This document shows, piece after piece, positions 26,764-37,400 of a stretch of 64,000 bases of DNA. Each line of letters opens with the position of its first letter. Position 1 is the first letter of the stretch. The stretch is from DATFVA01 sp963745945 (GTDB lineage: Bacteria > Bacteroidota > Ignavibacteria > Ignavibacteriales > Ignavibacteriaceae): assembly GCA_963745945.1 (NCBI GenBank), contig CAVUZG010000006.1, forward strand, positions 1 through 64,000. The letters are read 5' to 3'. The notes under the pieces are model-generated. The model was not told the DNA's origin. It made no database searches and saw only the letters and a program-made list of their open reading frames with translations. The position numbers and the translations under genes are program-made.

Positions 26764-27201
26764 TTAAAAATCCAGGAAGTATGTTGTATTATGGATAGTG
26801 TGATAAGTGTAATAAAGGTTTTTGCTGATAGTTCTGACTTTGCTACTCCTATCAAACTTTGCTGAACCTCTAAGTCCATAGATTCCTATACCACTGTCAA
26901 TACTATATAGTGCAACAGCTGCAGCAATTCTTTCTTTTTCTGTGGTTCCGGAATCCAGCATTTTCAATAGCGGCACCAAGGAACCGGAAAAATCCTCCGG
27001 TTTAACAAGCGCATTATCTATAACCTGCTTAATTACAACAGCTGAACTTGTTCTTACACCGATATTATCAGAGTTAACTCCGTGTACAAGATTCTCTATT
27101 ACAGCATTTTTATTAGTTTCAGTTTTTGAATCAGCCCCGGCAGCCAGTATTGGGGCAATCAGCAAGGAGGAGAGCAAAAGTATTAGCATTAATGATTTCA
27201 T
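26764..27201 (-). CDS. Secreted 145-aa HEAT-like protein
   Basis: Signal peptide MKSLMLILLLSSLLIAPILAAG, then helical repeats (NLVHGVNSDNIGVRTSSAVVIKQVID; SLVPLLKMLDSGTTEKERIAAAVALYSID) resembling two HEAT units. I start at 27201 because GGAGG lies just upstream; an ATG at 27213 would put that site inside the gene. Function unknown, presumably periplasmic. Confidence 0.75.
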   Translation of the reverse strand: MKSLMLILLLSSLLIAPILAAGADSKTETNKNAVIENLVHGVNSDNIGVRTSSAVVIKQVIDNALVKPEDFSGSLVPLLKMLDSGTTEKERIAAAVALYSIDSGIGIYGLRGSAKFDRSSKVRTISKNLYYTYHTIHNTTYFLDF

Positions 27202-27324
27202 TTCAGCCTCCATAGTTTGGTTTTAAATAATTACTGAGAGGAAACTAAAAAGTAATAACAGTTTTGTCCATTCATTTTGTATGAAAGGATTAATGAGTAA
27301 TTGAGTTGTAGATATTAAGGTTTA

Positions 27325-28383
27325 TTATTCTGATGAAATGATATTATTAAAAGGATCTTCCCTGTTCTCTTCAAAAAAAGGACGATATGATTCTTTACTT
27401 TCCATTTCCTGCACCCAGCCGTTTTCAAGTCCGAATTTATCAAGCAGTTCAATCGCTCTTGAATACTCTGAGTAAGAAATGTTTCTGCTTATCAGCGGAT
27501 ATTTTTCTGCTTTATTGGTGGGATAATACTGTGCCATAAGTGAAATATGAACTTTTGGATCAAGTTCATCAGCAATAAACCTGAATACATTTTCTGTTTC
27601 CGCAAGACTATTCGGCATTACAAGATGCCTGATAATCATTCCGCGGACAACAACATCATTCTCATAAACAAGTTCACTGCCAACCTGCCTGTACATTTCT
27701 TTTATTGCAGGTTTTACAGCCTCAAAATAATCACTCACTCTTGAATAAGTTTTTCCGACAGAGTTTTCTCCCCACTTAAAATCAGGGAGGTAAATATCAA
27801 TTACTCCATCATAGAGTTTTAACATTTCAACGCTGTCGTATCCGTTTGTATTATAAACGATTGGAAGCTTCAATCCTTTTTCAGCAGCAAGATAAATTGA
27901 TTTAAGTATCGGAACAGTAAAATGAGTTGGTGAAACAAGTCCTATGTTGTGGCAGTTTTTATTCTGGAGTTCGATCATAATTTCCGCAAGTCGCTCGTGT
28001 GAAACTTCATTCTTTCTTTCAATTTTATAATTCTGGCTTATAACATAATTCTGGCAGAACACACATCTAAGATTGCAGTTCCCAAAGAATATATTTCCGG
28101 CACCATTTGTTCCGCTTAAAACAGGTTCCTCCCCAAAGTGCGGAGTGTAAGACGAAACTATTGGAAGATCTCCGCTCCGGCAGATTCCCAACTCACCATT
28201 GGTTCTGTCTACATTACAATTCCTCGGACAACTTGTGCAGGATTGTAAAATTTTATCTGCAGCAGGTAATCTTTTCTTAAACTCACCGGAGTTGAATAAT
28301 TGAATATATGATGGAATGAAAGTCAAGGGATCAAAATCCTTCGGCATAAAATATGCTTTAAAATCAGCAGTAAATTTAATCAA
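27325..28383 (-). CDS. Radical SAM protein, PflA-like
   Basis: 352 aa. The radical SAM cluster motif is CNLRCVFC (CX3CX2C) at about residues 102-109, preceded by an extra cysteine set (CTSCPRNC..LGIC, about 49-68) that could hold a second metal site. GHNIGLVSPTHF-like NIGLVSPTHF and PIVYNTNGYD follow the pattern of the pyruvate-formate-lyase-activating-enzyme-like COG1313 proteins, whose substrates are mostly unknown. It reads away from the adjacent BNR-repeat gene. Confidence 0.88.
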   Translation of the reverse strand: MIKFTADFKAYFMPKDFDPLTFIPSYIQLFNSGEFKKRLPAADKILQSCTSCPRNCNVDRTNGELGICRSGDLPIVSSYTPHFGEEPVLSGTNGAGNIFFGNCNLRCVFCQNYVISQNYKIERKNEVSHERLAEIMIELQNKNCHNIGLVSPTHFTVPILKSIYLAAEKGLKLPIVYNTNGYDSVEMLKLYDGVIDIYLPDFKWGENSVGKTYSRVSDYFEAVKPAIKEMYRQVGSELVYENDVVVRGMIIRHLVMPNSLAETENVFRFIADELDPKVHISLMAQYYPTNKAEKYPLISRNISYSEYSRAIELLDKFGLENGWVQEMESKESYRPFFEENREDPFNNIISSE

Positions 28384-28426
28384 TAAGAATGTTTAAAAAA
28401 ATTCAATAGTTATCAAGGGCATTAAT

Positions 28427-30823
28427 ATGAAAAGGGCTTCATTTTGCTATCCCTCAAAAATCATTTTTGTCACCCTCTTTTTATTCACTAATATTTCTCT
28501 TGCACAATACAATTGGGAATGGCAAAACCCAAAGCCACAGGGGAATAATCTATCCGCAATATACTTTACGGATTCTAACACCGGATACTTTACAGGAATG
28601 GGTGGAGCAATTTTAAAAACAACCGATGGAGGGATTTCCTGGATTTCACAAGATAGCAATATTAATGAGATACTGTTTTCTACAAAATTTGTAAACAGAG
28701 ATACCGGATTTATAGTTGGGGGATATGGAACAATTCTTAAAACTACGAATGGTGGTAATGAATGGATCAATAAATCTGTTTCACCGGATAACCATTTTGA
28801 AAATTTATTTTTCACAGATGAAACAACCGGATATATTGTTGGCTGGTTCGGGCAGATATGGAAAACAACTAATGCGGGTGATGACTGGACAATTCTGCCG
28901 ACTGGTACCACCCAGGTTCTTCTTTCCATTTTTTTTACAAATGCAGACACTGGATATGCAGTTGGCAGTGGAGGAATATTATTAAAAACTACGGATACAG
29001 GAAATTCATGGACTCAACAAATATTAGGGACAAATAATTTTTTTGGATCTATCTGTTTTATAAATGAAAATACAGGATTTATTGCCGGCTCGTCAGGTTT
29101 GCTGAAAACTACTGATGCTGGTGACACCTGGACAGCTATTAATAATGGATCAGGTTCTCTCTCTTCAGTGTATTTTATAGATTCATTAATTGGTTATGCT
29201 TCAGGAGGTCACTATTCTAAAATCTTTAAAACAACTGACGGTGGGAATACTTGGAATCTACAGAAATCTCTTAATTATGAGCTGAGCGAAATTTTTTTTA
29301 CAGATACAAGTACTGGCTATACATCGGGTGAATTTGGAAATATTCTCAAAACAACCGATGGCGGTAATTCATGGCTCTCCTTAGTATCAGGAACTTATTA
29401 TCCTTTAAAATCTATTTATTTTATTCCAGAGTCAGGTTCACAAATAGGTTACGTGGCTGGAAATAATGACTTACTTAAAACAACAAATAGAGGTGAAAAC
29501 TGGGTTGAGATGGCTTCACCCGGGACATCCTTAAAATCGATCATTTTTATTTCTGAAGATGTTGGAATTGTTGTCGGTGCTTTTAATAAAATATACAAAA
29601 CTACAGACGGTGGAGTTTCCTGGGTTCCTGAAACAAGTGGGTACTCGCCAGATTATTATTCAGTATGTTTTCCTTCGGATTCAACTGGTTACATTTCAGG
29701 ATCAGGAGGAACAATTCTCAAATCGACAGATCAGGGAGAAACATGGTTTAATCAATCCAGCGGTACCTCATCAAATTTATTAGCAATCAGTTTTATCAAT
29801 GAAAATATAGGAATGGCTGCAGGCGAAAACGGGACTATTTTTAAAACGACTAATGGGGGAACCGATTGGAACTCATTAACAAGCGGTATATTATCCAAAC
29901 TGAACTCAATAAAATTTATAGATGCAAATACCTGCATTATTGTTGGCGACAACGGAATAATCCTTAAAACAATAAACGGTGGAGTTTCCTGGAACACTGT
30001 ACCAAGCGGAACACAGCTTCCTCTCAATTCTGTAAGCTTCAACTCTTCTAATGGTTTAACAACAGGTTATGCTGTTGGCGGTGATCAGTCGTTCAGAACA
30101 GTTGTCCTTAGAACGACTGATAACGGCGATACATGGGTACAACAACCTATTCCTGTCACCAATATTTTATACTCCGTTTATGCAGCTGATTCAAACAACA
30201 CTTACATTGTTGGCTTAGGAGGAACAATAATCAAAATTTCCGATGATGTAACTCCAGTAGAATTAACTTCTTTCACTGCTACCCCCGATAATCATTCAGT
30301 AATTCTTAAATGGACCACTTCTTCTGAAACTAATAATAACAAATTTGAAATTGAGAGAAATGAAGGTGAATGGAAAACAATTGGATTTGTATACGGAAAT
30401 GGAACAACAACAAAACAACATTTTTACTCTTACATTGATAAAAATCTGCTATCAAGCAGACATCAATTTAGATTAAAACAAATCGATTTTGATGGAAGCT
30501 ATAAATATTCAGAAGTAATAGATGTTAAAATTGAATTTGTTAATAGTTTTGATTTGTTGCAAAACTACCCCAACCCCTTTAACCCAACTACTACAATTAA
30601 ATACTCAATCCCTTCAGTCATTTCGAGCGGAGCGAGAAATCTTGTTACTCTTAAAGTTTACGATGTTCTAGGAAATGAAATTGCAACATTAGTTAATGAA
30701 GAAAAACCGGCAGGAGAATATGAAGTTAATTTTGATGCTTCTAAGCTTGCAAGTGGAATTTATTTCTATCAACTAAGAACCAGTTCTTTTGTTCAAACTA
30801 AAAAAATGATTTTGCTGAAGTAA
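28427..30823 (+). CDS. Secreted Ycf48/BNR-repeat protein with sorting domain
   Basis: 798 aa. Signal peptide (about 1-26, ending SLAQ), then about 14 repeats of roughly 40 residues, each with LSAIYF..TGYFTG and GGAILKTTDGGISW, the Ycf48/HCF136-type propeller blades, then an FN3-like piece (VELTSFTATPDNHSVILKW) and a C-terminal sorting domain (NYPNPFNPTTTIKYSIPS..LKVYDVLGNEIATL). It is likely exported and attached to the surface by the type IX-like pathway of this group. A mobile repeat is embedded in frame in the sorting domain. Confidence 0.9.
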   Translation: MKRASFCYPSKIIFVTLFLFTNISLAQYNWEWQNPKPQGNNLSAIYFTDSNTGYFTGMGGAILKTTDGGISWISQDSNINEILFSTKFVNRDTGFIVGGYGTILKTTNGGNEWINKSVSPDNHFENLFFTDETTGYIVGWFGQIWKTTNAGDDWTILPTGTTQVLLSIFFTNADTGYAVGSGGILLKTTDTGNSWTQQILGTNNFFGSICFINENTGFIAGSSGLLKTTDAGDTWTAINNGSGSLSSVYFIDSLIGYASGGHYSKIFKTTDGGNTWNLQKSLNYELSEIFFTDTSTGYTSGEFGNILKTTDGGNSWLSLVSGTYYPLKSIYFIPESGSQIGYVAGNNDLLKTTNRGENWVEMASPGTSLKSIIFISEDVGIVVGAFNKIYKTTDGGVSWVPETSGYSPDYYSVCFPSDSTGYISGSGGTILKSTDQGETWFNQSSGTSSNLLAISFINENIGMAAGENGTIFKTTNGGTDWNSLTSGILSKLNSIKFIDANTCIIVGDNGIILKTINGGVSWNTVPSGTQLPLNSVSFNSSNGLTTGYAVGGDQSFRTVVLRTTDNGDTWVQQPIPVTNILYSVYAADSNNTYIVGLGGTIIKISDDVTPVELTSFTATPDNHSVILKWTTSSETNNNKFEIERNEGEWKTIGFVYGNGTTTKQHFYSYIDKNLLSSRHQFRLKQIDFDGSYKYSEVIDVKIEFVNSFDLLQNYPNPFNPTTTIKYSIPSVISSGARNLVTLKVYDVLGNEIATLVNEEKPAGEYEVNFDASKLASGIYFYQLRTSSFVQTKKMILLK
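30617..30648 (+). repeat. TGTCATTTCGA-type repeat fragment inside a coding region
   Basis: GTCATTTCGAGCGGAGCGAG followed by AAATCTTGTTAC matches the left half of the inverted-repeat elements at 8825 and 11636. It encodes VISSGARNLV, which replaces the usual short linker between IPS and TLKVYDVLG. The frame stays open. Confidence 0.8.
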
Positions 30824-30832
30824 CCTCCCAAT

Positions 30833-30863
30833 AAAAAACCCCGGCTGAATGACCGGGGTTTTT
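30833..30863. terminator. Bidirectional terminator between convergent genes
   Basis: AAAAAACCCCGG-CTGAATGA-CCGGGGTTTTT; symmetric A/T runs serve the genes ending at 30823 and 30885. Confidence 0.88.
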
Positions 30864-30884
30864 AAAAAACAATTCTAGCCTGAG

Positions 30885-33800
30885 CTAATTATCCTTTAAA
30901 GTCGGTATTCTTCCCGGTGTCCACGGAGCATTGTATTTTTCCATATCATCCTGTAATGTCTTCAAATCATAGTTATATAAATTCTTTAACTGCTCAAGCA
31001 CAGGCGGGAATTTATCCATCAGAATTTTATATGCATTCTTTTCGTTCTGAGTAATGTTGGAAGATGAACGGTAATGTGTATATGCCAGTACTCCCAGTCT
31101 TTCATTAAATGTTACAGGTGAAGGCGGATTTTCTTCAGTACTTGGGAAGTTTGATTCGCGGTTAAACATAAGTGATATATCTTTCAACTTACTCCATAAA
31201 TTATCTGCTCTTACCATTAAATCATTCGGTGCTTCAGGAGTATTTATGAGTGCCTGTTTTATATCTGTAACTCTTTTCATCATATCATTAAGAAATTCTT
31301 CTGTACCGCTTATCGTTCTTGCAAGCTGGTTCGCTTTTTTCTGGAAATTTACCAGTTCGCTACGGTCGGCAATCGGGAGGGTTGAATTATTTAAAGCAAC
31401 TACATTAAAATCAACAGGACCATAAAGTTGTTTCTCACCGTCCCTGTTAATCATTGCCATTGAAACTGTATATTTACCGGGCAATGCGAGTGTACTTCCG
31501 CGGTCTTCAGCGGTGGGATTAAATTTATCTTTCACTTCAACCGGTGAAGTGCTTTCAAACCGGAGATCCCAGTTAACCCTGTTAATTCCTTTCGAAGCAG
31601 CTTTTGTAATCTTCCTGATTATATTTCCTGCATCGTCTTTAATTGTGAAAACTAGATAAGGTTCAATCTCTTCCTTTTCTGCGCGAAGCTGTGCCGCGTC
31701 GGGTTGAGGAATTGGCTTTCCATCTTTAAATAATTCTTTTTCTTTTTCCCGTCTTATATCCTGAAGAGTTTTAGGAACATCTTTAATATAATAAGTAAAT
31801 ACTGCTCCGAATTCAGGATTGGGAGCCTTAAAGTAAGTTGCACCCTGTCCGTATCTTCCGCCTGTTTTGTGAAACATCAACGCATCTTTAACAGGGAAAA
31901 TATATGAATCTTTATCGAGTGTAGTTTTATTTACTTCACGTAAAGGAGTGAAATTATCGAGTATATAAAATCCTCTTCCGAATGTTGCAATTACCAGGTC
32001 ATTTTCTCTTTTCTGAAAAGCTATATCTCTTACGGCAATAGTCGGTATTCCTGATTTCAATTGTGCCCACACTTTTCCGCCATCTGTTGAAAAGAAAAAT
32101 CCGAATTCCGTTCCGGCAAAAAGTAGATCGGGATTAACATAATCCTGAGCGATTGTATGCACACTTCCGTTATCAGGTAAGTTGCCTGAAATTGAGTTCC
32201 AGGATTTTCCTTTATCAGTACTCTTTAAAAGGTAAGGTTTAAAATCATCTCTCTTTAAATTATTAAATGAAGCAAAAACTACATTCTCATCAAAATTAGA
32301 GGGAAAGATATCACTTACATAAGTGTACTTTGGAACTCCCGGAAATTCATCAATCTTTTTCCATGTTTGTGCATCTTCTGAAACCTGTATTACGCCGTCA
32401 TCTGTGCCTGCATATAATAAATTTTCTTTGACAGGTGATTCGCACAAAGAAACTATCGTTCCAAATAATGAAGTAGACTGATCTTTTGCTACAGCATCAA
32501 CACTCCAGTATTTTCCCATCACAGGCCACTGGTTTCTGTCGAGTTGTGCAGTAAGATCAGGACTGATTTCCTTCCAGGTATTTCCCCTGTCATCACTTCT
32601 GAATACTTTGTTTGCCGCGCAATAAATTCTGGTGTGACTATGCGGACTGACAAACAATGGTGTGTCCCAGTTCCATTTGTACGTTAATTCACCTTCAGTT
32701 GGTTCGGGACGAATATCGATTGCTTCCCCGCTCGCTTTATCATACCGAACCATATTTCCGTACTGTGCCTCAGCATAAACAATATTCGGATCTTCAGGAT
32801 CAGTCGAACTCCAGAAACCATCCCCGCCGTTTGTTACAAACCAGTCACTGTTAACAATTCCATCATTACTCAGTGTAGCTGAAGGACCTCCCATGCTGTT
32901 GTTATCCTGCGTTCCGCCATAAACATAGTAGAATGGTTCTGCGTTATCTACCGCAACTCTGTAAAATTGAGTAATAGGTAAATTCTCTTTAAAGTCGAAA
33001 GTCTTTCCGTCGTCATAAGTTTCGTAAACTCCGCCGTCACCGCCAATTAAAAAGTGATCTGTATAATCCGGATCAATCCACATTGCATGATCATCAACGT
33101 GGCGATCTTTGTTGCCTACGTTTTTCCAGGTTTTTCCCCCATCAAGAGTTACTTTTGAAAATGTTTCTGTCGAAAATACTTTATCAGGATTTTTAGGATC
33201 AACATAAATCTCGTTAAAATACTGTCCTGAAGAAGCGTAATCACTCATTTTATCCCAGCTTGCACCGCGGTTGGTTGATCTGAAGAACCCGCTCTTCCCT
33301 TCCGCAGCTTCAACAATTAAATAAATAATATCGGGATTTGAAGGTGCGTACGCTATTCCCATTCCGCCGAGATCAACTTTAGGTAGACCTTTCATTATTT
33401 TTTCCCACGTGGCACCGGCATCAGTTGATTTATAAACTGCTGATTCGGGTCCTCCGCCAATTTTTGTAAAAACGTGTCTTCTTCTTTGTTCCGATGTTGC
33501 ATACATTACATCAGGATTACGCGGATCATAAATAATATTATTAACTCCCGTGTTCTCACTTATCTCAAGAACTTTCTTCCATGTTTTTCCGCCGTCTTCT
33601 GTTCTGTATAATCCTCTGTCTCCGCCGGGTCCCCAGGCAGATCCCTCAGCAGCAACAAAAACTATATTTGAGTTTCGTGGATCAATTGCAATTTCACCAA
33701 TCTGTCGTGAATCCTTTAATCCCATATTTTTCCAGGATTTTCCACCGTCTGTGGTTTTGTAAATTCCGTCGCCATAACCCAGAGCACGCTGATGATTATT

Positions 33801-34145
33801 TTCACCTGTTCCTGCCCATACTACATAAGGGTTGTTCGGATCAATAGCGAGGCACCCTATTGAGTAAGCGCCATAATGATCGAACACCGGTTCGAAAGTT
33901 ATACCATCATTAACTGTTTTCCAGATATGTCCGCTTGCCGCAGCTACATAATATTCAGCATGATTTTGGGGATTAATAGCAAAGTCTGCAATTCTCCCTG
34001 ATGTGAATGCGGGACCAATGCTTCTCCATTTTAGTCCTGAAACTACTTCTGTAAGAGTTGAATCTTTCTTGTCTTCATCCTGTGCATAAATTACAACAGA
34101 CAAAAGAATTGAAAGTACCAGAGAAATGTTTATAAATCTTTTCAT
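30885..34145 (-). CDS. Large secreted sortilin/BNR-repeat protein
   Basis: 1086 aa. A signal peptide (MKRFINISLVLSILLSVVIYAQ) is followed by WRSIGPAFTSGRIADF and a long run of BNR/VPS10-like blades with DGGKTWKKV and TDKGKSW Asp-box motifs (about 40-690), then a beta-sandwich and a helical C-terminal region (about 940-1086). The architecture matches the large periplasmic or secreted glycosidase-like Asp-box proteins of this phylum, whose substrates are unknown. No NYPNPFNP sorting domain, so it probably remains in the envelope. Confidence 0.88.
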   Translation of the reverse strand: MKRFINISLVLSILLSVVIYAQDEDKKDSTLTEVVSGLKWRSIGPAFTSGRIADFAINPQNHAEYYVAAASGHIWKTVNDGITFEPVFDHYGAYSIGCLAIDPNNPYVVWAGTGENNHQRALGYGDGIYKTTDGGKSWKNMGLKDSRQIGEIAIDPRNSNIVFVAAEGSAWGPGGDRGLYRTEDGGKTWKKVLEISENTGVNNIIYDPRNPDVMYATSEQRRRHVFTKIGGGPESAVYKSTDAGATWEKIMKGLPKVDLGGMGIAYAPSNPDIIYLIVEAAEGKSGFFRSTNRGASWDKMSDYASSGQYFNEIYVDPKNPDKVFSTETFSKVTLDGGKTWKNVGNKDRHVDDHAMWIDPDYTDHFLIGGDGGVYETYDDGKTFDFKENLPITQFYRVAVDNAEPFYYVYGGTQDNNSMGGPSATLSNDGIVNSDWFVTNGGDGFWSSTDPEDPNIVYAEAQYGNMVRYDKASGEAIDIRPEPTEGELTYKWNWDTPLFVSPHSHTRIYCAANKVFRSDDRGNTWKEISPDLTAQLDRNQWPVMGKYWSVDAVAKDQSTSLFGTIVSLCESPVKENLLYAGTDDGVIQVSEDAQTWKKIDEFPGVPKYTYVSDIFPSNFDENVVFASFNNLKRDDFKPYLLKSTDKGKSWNSISGNLPDNGSVHTIAQDYVNPDLLFAGTEFGFFFSTDGGKVWAQLKSGIPTIAVRDIAFQKRENDLVIATFGRGFYILDNFTPLREVNKTTLDKDSYIFPVKDALMFHKTGGRYGQGATYFKAPNPEFGAVFTYYIKDVPKTLQDIRREKEKELFKDGKPIPQPDAAQLRAEKEEIEPYLVFTIKDDAGNIIRKITKAASKGINRVNWDLRFESTSPVEVKDKFNPTAEDRGSTLALPGKYTVSMAMINRDGEKQLYGPVDFNVVALNNSTLPIADRSELVNFQKKANQLARTISGTEEFLNDMMKRVTDIKQALINTPEAPNDLMVRADNLWSKLKDISLMFNRESNFPSTEENPPSPVTFNERLGVLAYTHYRSSSNITQNEKNAYKILMDKFPPVLEQLKNLYNYDLKTLQDDMEKYNAPWTPGRIPTLKDN

Positions 34146-34309
34146 AATAAATTAGAAAATTGTGATTGAATAATTTGATTTGATATTTGAATGTATTTGT
34201 TGAGCAATTTTAATAAAATTTAAATATAACTTCCCCGAATTTCAGGCATAAATTAGTAAACCGTAATTTATTATTCTACTTTAAAATGATAAATGGCAAA
34301 TATTTTTTC

Positions 34310-34392
34310 TGAAAAGCGGCGGAAGTTCAGGATCGAGAGGAAGTTCAAGAGTAAGAGTAAATTCAAGAGGAAAATTAAGATTAAGAATTATT
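34310..34392. repeat. Purine-rich low-complexity tract
   Basis: Imperfect tandem units such as GGAAGTTCAAGAGTAAGAGT followed by AAATTCAAGAGG; no open frame or hairpin. It lies in the 311-nt gap between two secreted-protein genes; the rest of that gap holds a probable promoter for the BNR gene and the terminator at 34393. Confidence 0.6.
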
Positions 34393-34423
34393 AAAAATGC
34401 CGGCAGCTTTTATACCGCCGGCA
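34393..34423 (-). terminator. Terminator after the C25 protease gene
   Basis: On the minus strand TGCCGGC..GCCGGCA forms a 7-bp stem followed by TTTTTAATAA, 34 nt after the stop at 34457. Confidence 0.8.
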
Positions 34424-34456
34424 CAGGGGAATTTGGGGATTAGGGGAAAACCATCT

Positions 34457-37400
34457 TTATTTCAATAACAGCATCTTTCTGATTGCAACAAAATTCCCTG
34501 CTTTTATTTTACAGATATAAAAACCTGAAGCAACTGATGCATTATCATTATTTCTTCCATTCCATATTACAGTATATTTTCCCGGCTCTTTAACTTCATT
34601 CACAAGAGATTTAACCAGCCTTCCAAGTCCATCATAAATATTTAGCGTTACTTCTGACTGATCGGGAATATCATATCTGATTGTGGTACTTGGATTAAAA
34701 GGATTGGGATAATTCTGAGACAAAGCAAACTCTGTCGGGATGTTGCTTACTTCAATTGTTATTTTGTCAGAGTAATGAACGAAACCGTCAAAATCAATCT
34801 GCTTCAGTCTGTATTGTATGTTTCCATTTTCAGGATTTTCATCTTTAAATGAATACAACTTCGGTTCAGTAGTTGTACCGTTCCCATTAACAAATCCAAT
34901 CTCTTTCCATTCCGATATCTGATTTCTGGCCACTGATTTCTGAACCTCAAATCCCTTGTTATTTTTTTCAGTTGCAGTATTCCATCGCAATACAACAGCA
35001 TCAGAATTACTCTCGGCAGTAAATGAAGTTAATTCAACAGGAACTTCATTCAACTGCATACTAACCGGAATCGTTATCTGCTGATTATTCGGATCATTGC
35101 TTGTAATAACCACGTCCATCGAATAATTACCGAGTTCAAGACCTTCAGTTAAGAAATCAAGAACAACTGCAAAAGAATTTCCGTTATACACGGTACCTGA
35201 AAAACTATCAGTTGTAAGCCATTCAGGTTCGGCAGAAATTTTTACTGCAAGATTGTTCTCAACATAGGCTGCATTGTGTGCAATCTGTAGTCCGTCGGAC
35301 CCATTGGCGTTTTCAATTCCAACGGTACAGGAATTTAACATGGCTGCCATATTATTATAATAAAAACATACCTGGTTGTTTGATTGGAGTACGATCTGGT
35401 ATGTTAGTGAACCAGTTCCTGAATATAACTGCCAGTTGGTAAACTGAATTACAAATGTGTTATTAACCTGCTGAATATAAACTGTTCCCTGAGTTCTTCC
35501 ATCCAGATCATCCCAGAAAGGTGATATAAAATTATCAGGCATTCCGGCTGTTGGAATTCCATCATTTGTGTAGGTATCCTGAGTAATATTATCAAATGAA
35601 ATAAATCCGTTTGAGCTTATGTAGAGTTCGGTTTGTACCTCACCATAAAATTTGAAGTTGAAACCAATCGGTATTGGTCCTGCAACACCTTCATCCAGGG
35701 GATCGAAAGTGCCGGTTGATACCCAGTTTGTAACGGGTGTTCCAGTAGTGGAAATATCATTCCATTCATAAACCGGTCCCTGCGGATCGTTACTGTCTAT
35801 CCATTCATATCCAAAATTATCCGGTCCCCCTGAACCTCTGATACTCATTCCCTTTTTAATATCAGGATTATCTTTTGTGTATAACGACGAGGTTTCGTTT
35901 CTGACGGGTAAAATTCTTGCGACCACATCACCCGGGAAATTATTGTTTGTTAATTCAATATTGTAATCAAGAGTTGAGTTTCCTGAACTGATATTGGAAA
36001 TCATTATTGAATCACTATATGTTGAGTCGGGAATAAGAATGCAGTTTATGAAACCGGGAGTAATTGCAATTTGCGGAGCTTCCCAGGTTGTCTCAGTTGA
36101 AACATTTGACATTTGGGATCTGTTTCCCCAAATGTCCAGTGCTTTCATCGCAAAATAATACTGAGTAGTAAAATCGAGATTTTCAAGAGTATAAGATTTT
36201 ACCGTTCCAACAGAATCAGGACCTCCTGATATTAATATTGATGTTGCATTATTAAAATCATTTTCATTTACAATCGGATCGGTTGAATATCTTAAATCGT
36301 AGCTTACAATTCCTCCGAATGAAGAATCGAATGGTGCTGTCCAGTTAAGAGTTACTGAATTAGAAGTCGGATCTACTACTGAAAGATCTGTTATCTGTTC
36401 AGGAGCGGTTGAGTCGGGTTCCATTCCAAGTGTGAGCATCATCGAACAATCACCCATAATATTATATTGCTCCATCAGCTTTAAACCTTCGCCGCTGCTT
36501 CCTCCCCAAAGATCCATCGCGTACATAATTCCGTTGAAGCAGACTCCCCCCACACTCTGTTTATCGCGGGTTGTTAAGAGAAACATAGAATGATTCTGCG
36601 CATCACAAGGCGGTACCCAGCTGGCCAGTGTAGAAGCCCCGAACGAGCCTATCGCACCTTTCGGATCTGCCATACTACCTGCTCTTACCCATGCTTCCTC
36701 CATACATTCGCTCATTGTGAAATCACCATTTTCGCAAGCCACATCCCACACGAAAGGATTTTTATATCCGTTAGAAAGACCGTAAATGTTTGAATTACTA
36801 TATCCCGTAGTTCCCCAGGATGTACCAGAACCATGACCAATATAATTTACTATACTTCTACCGTCATTAAGTGCGTTTGTTACCTGGGAAGCAGAAGCAC
36901 CGGGATCATAAATCTGATCAACTGTTGTGAAAAATAAATTATCGATTAGCATATCACGGACAAGATTCATTCTTTGCCAATCATATGTTCCCGTTCCTCC
37001 GTCCTCGTTGCTTGCAACACCGGTTCCTTTAAGATACCAGCCTGCTTCCGGACCTGTATCGGGAAATTTTTCATATTTAATTAATTTGTATAAAATGTAA
37101 TCGAGGTTTGCAGATGAAGTTGGGGAGATTCTCGAAATATATGCATCGGGATAAGCATCACTTCCAGCCAATTTAACATAGCACGGATCTGATGGCGCTC
37201 CTTCAGAAGTTCCGTTCAATGTTGGAATCTGGTTTGATTCACCAACTAAAACTATAAATGTTAATCCTTCAGTGGAATTATACAAATTCTGAATGTAGTT
37301 CTTTATTGCAGTTGAACCTGTTCCGGTTTCAGTTGGATATTCTGCGGTAAGAGTTGTAATTCCCTTTTCAACTTTCCAATCATAAAACGGAGTAATGTTA

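Noticed and set aside
34310..34392. Purine-rich tract as a small repeat protein gene
   Set aside because: No start with ribosome site and stops in all frames after a few codons; kept only as low-complexity sequence.
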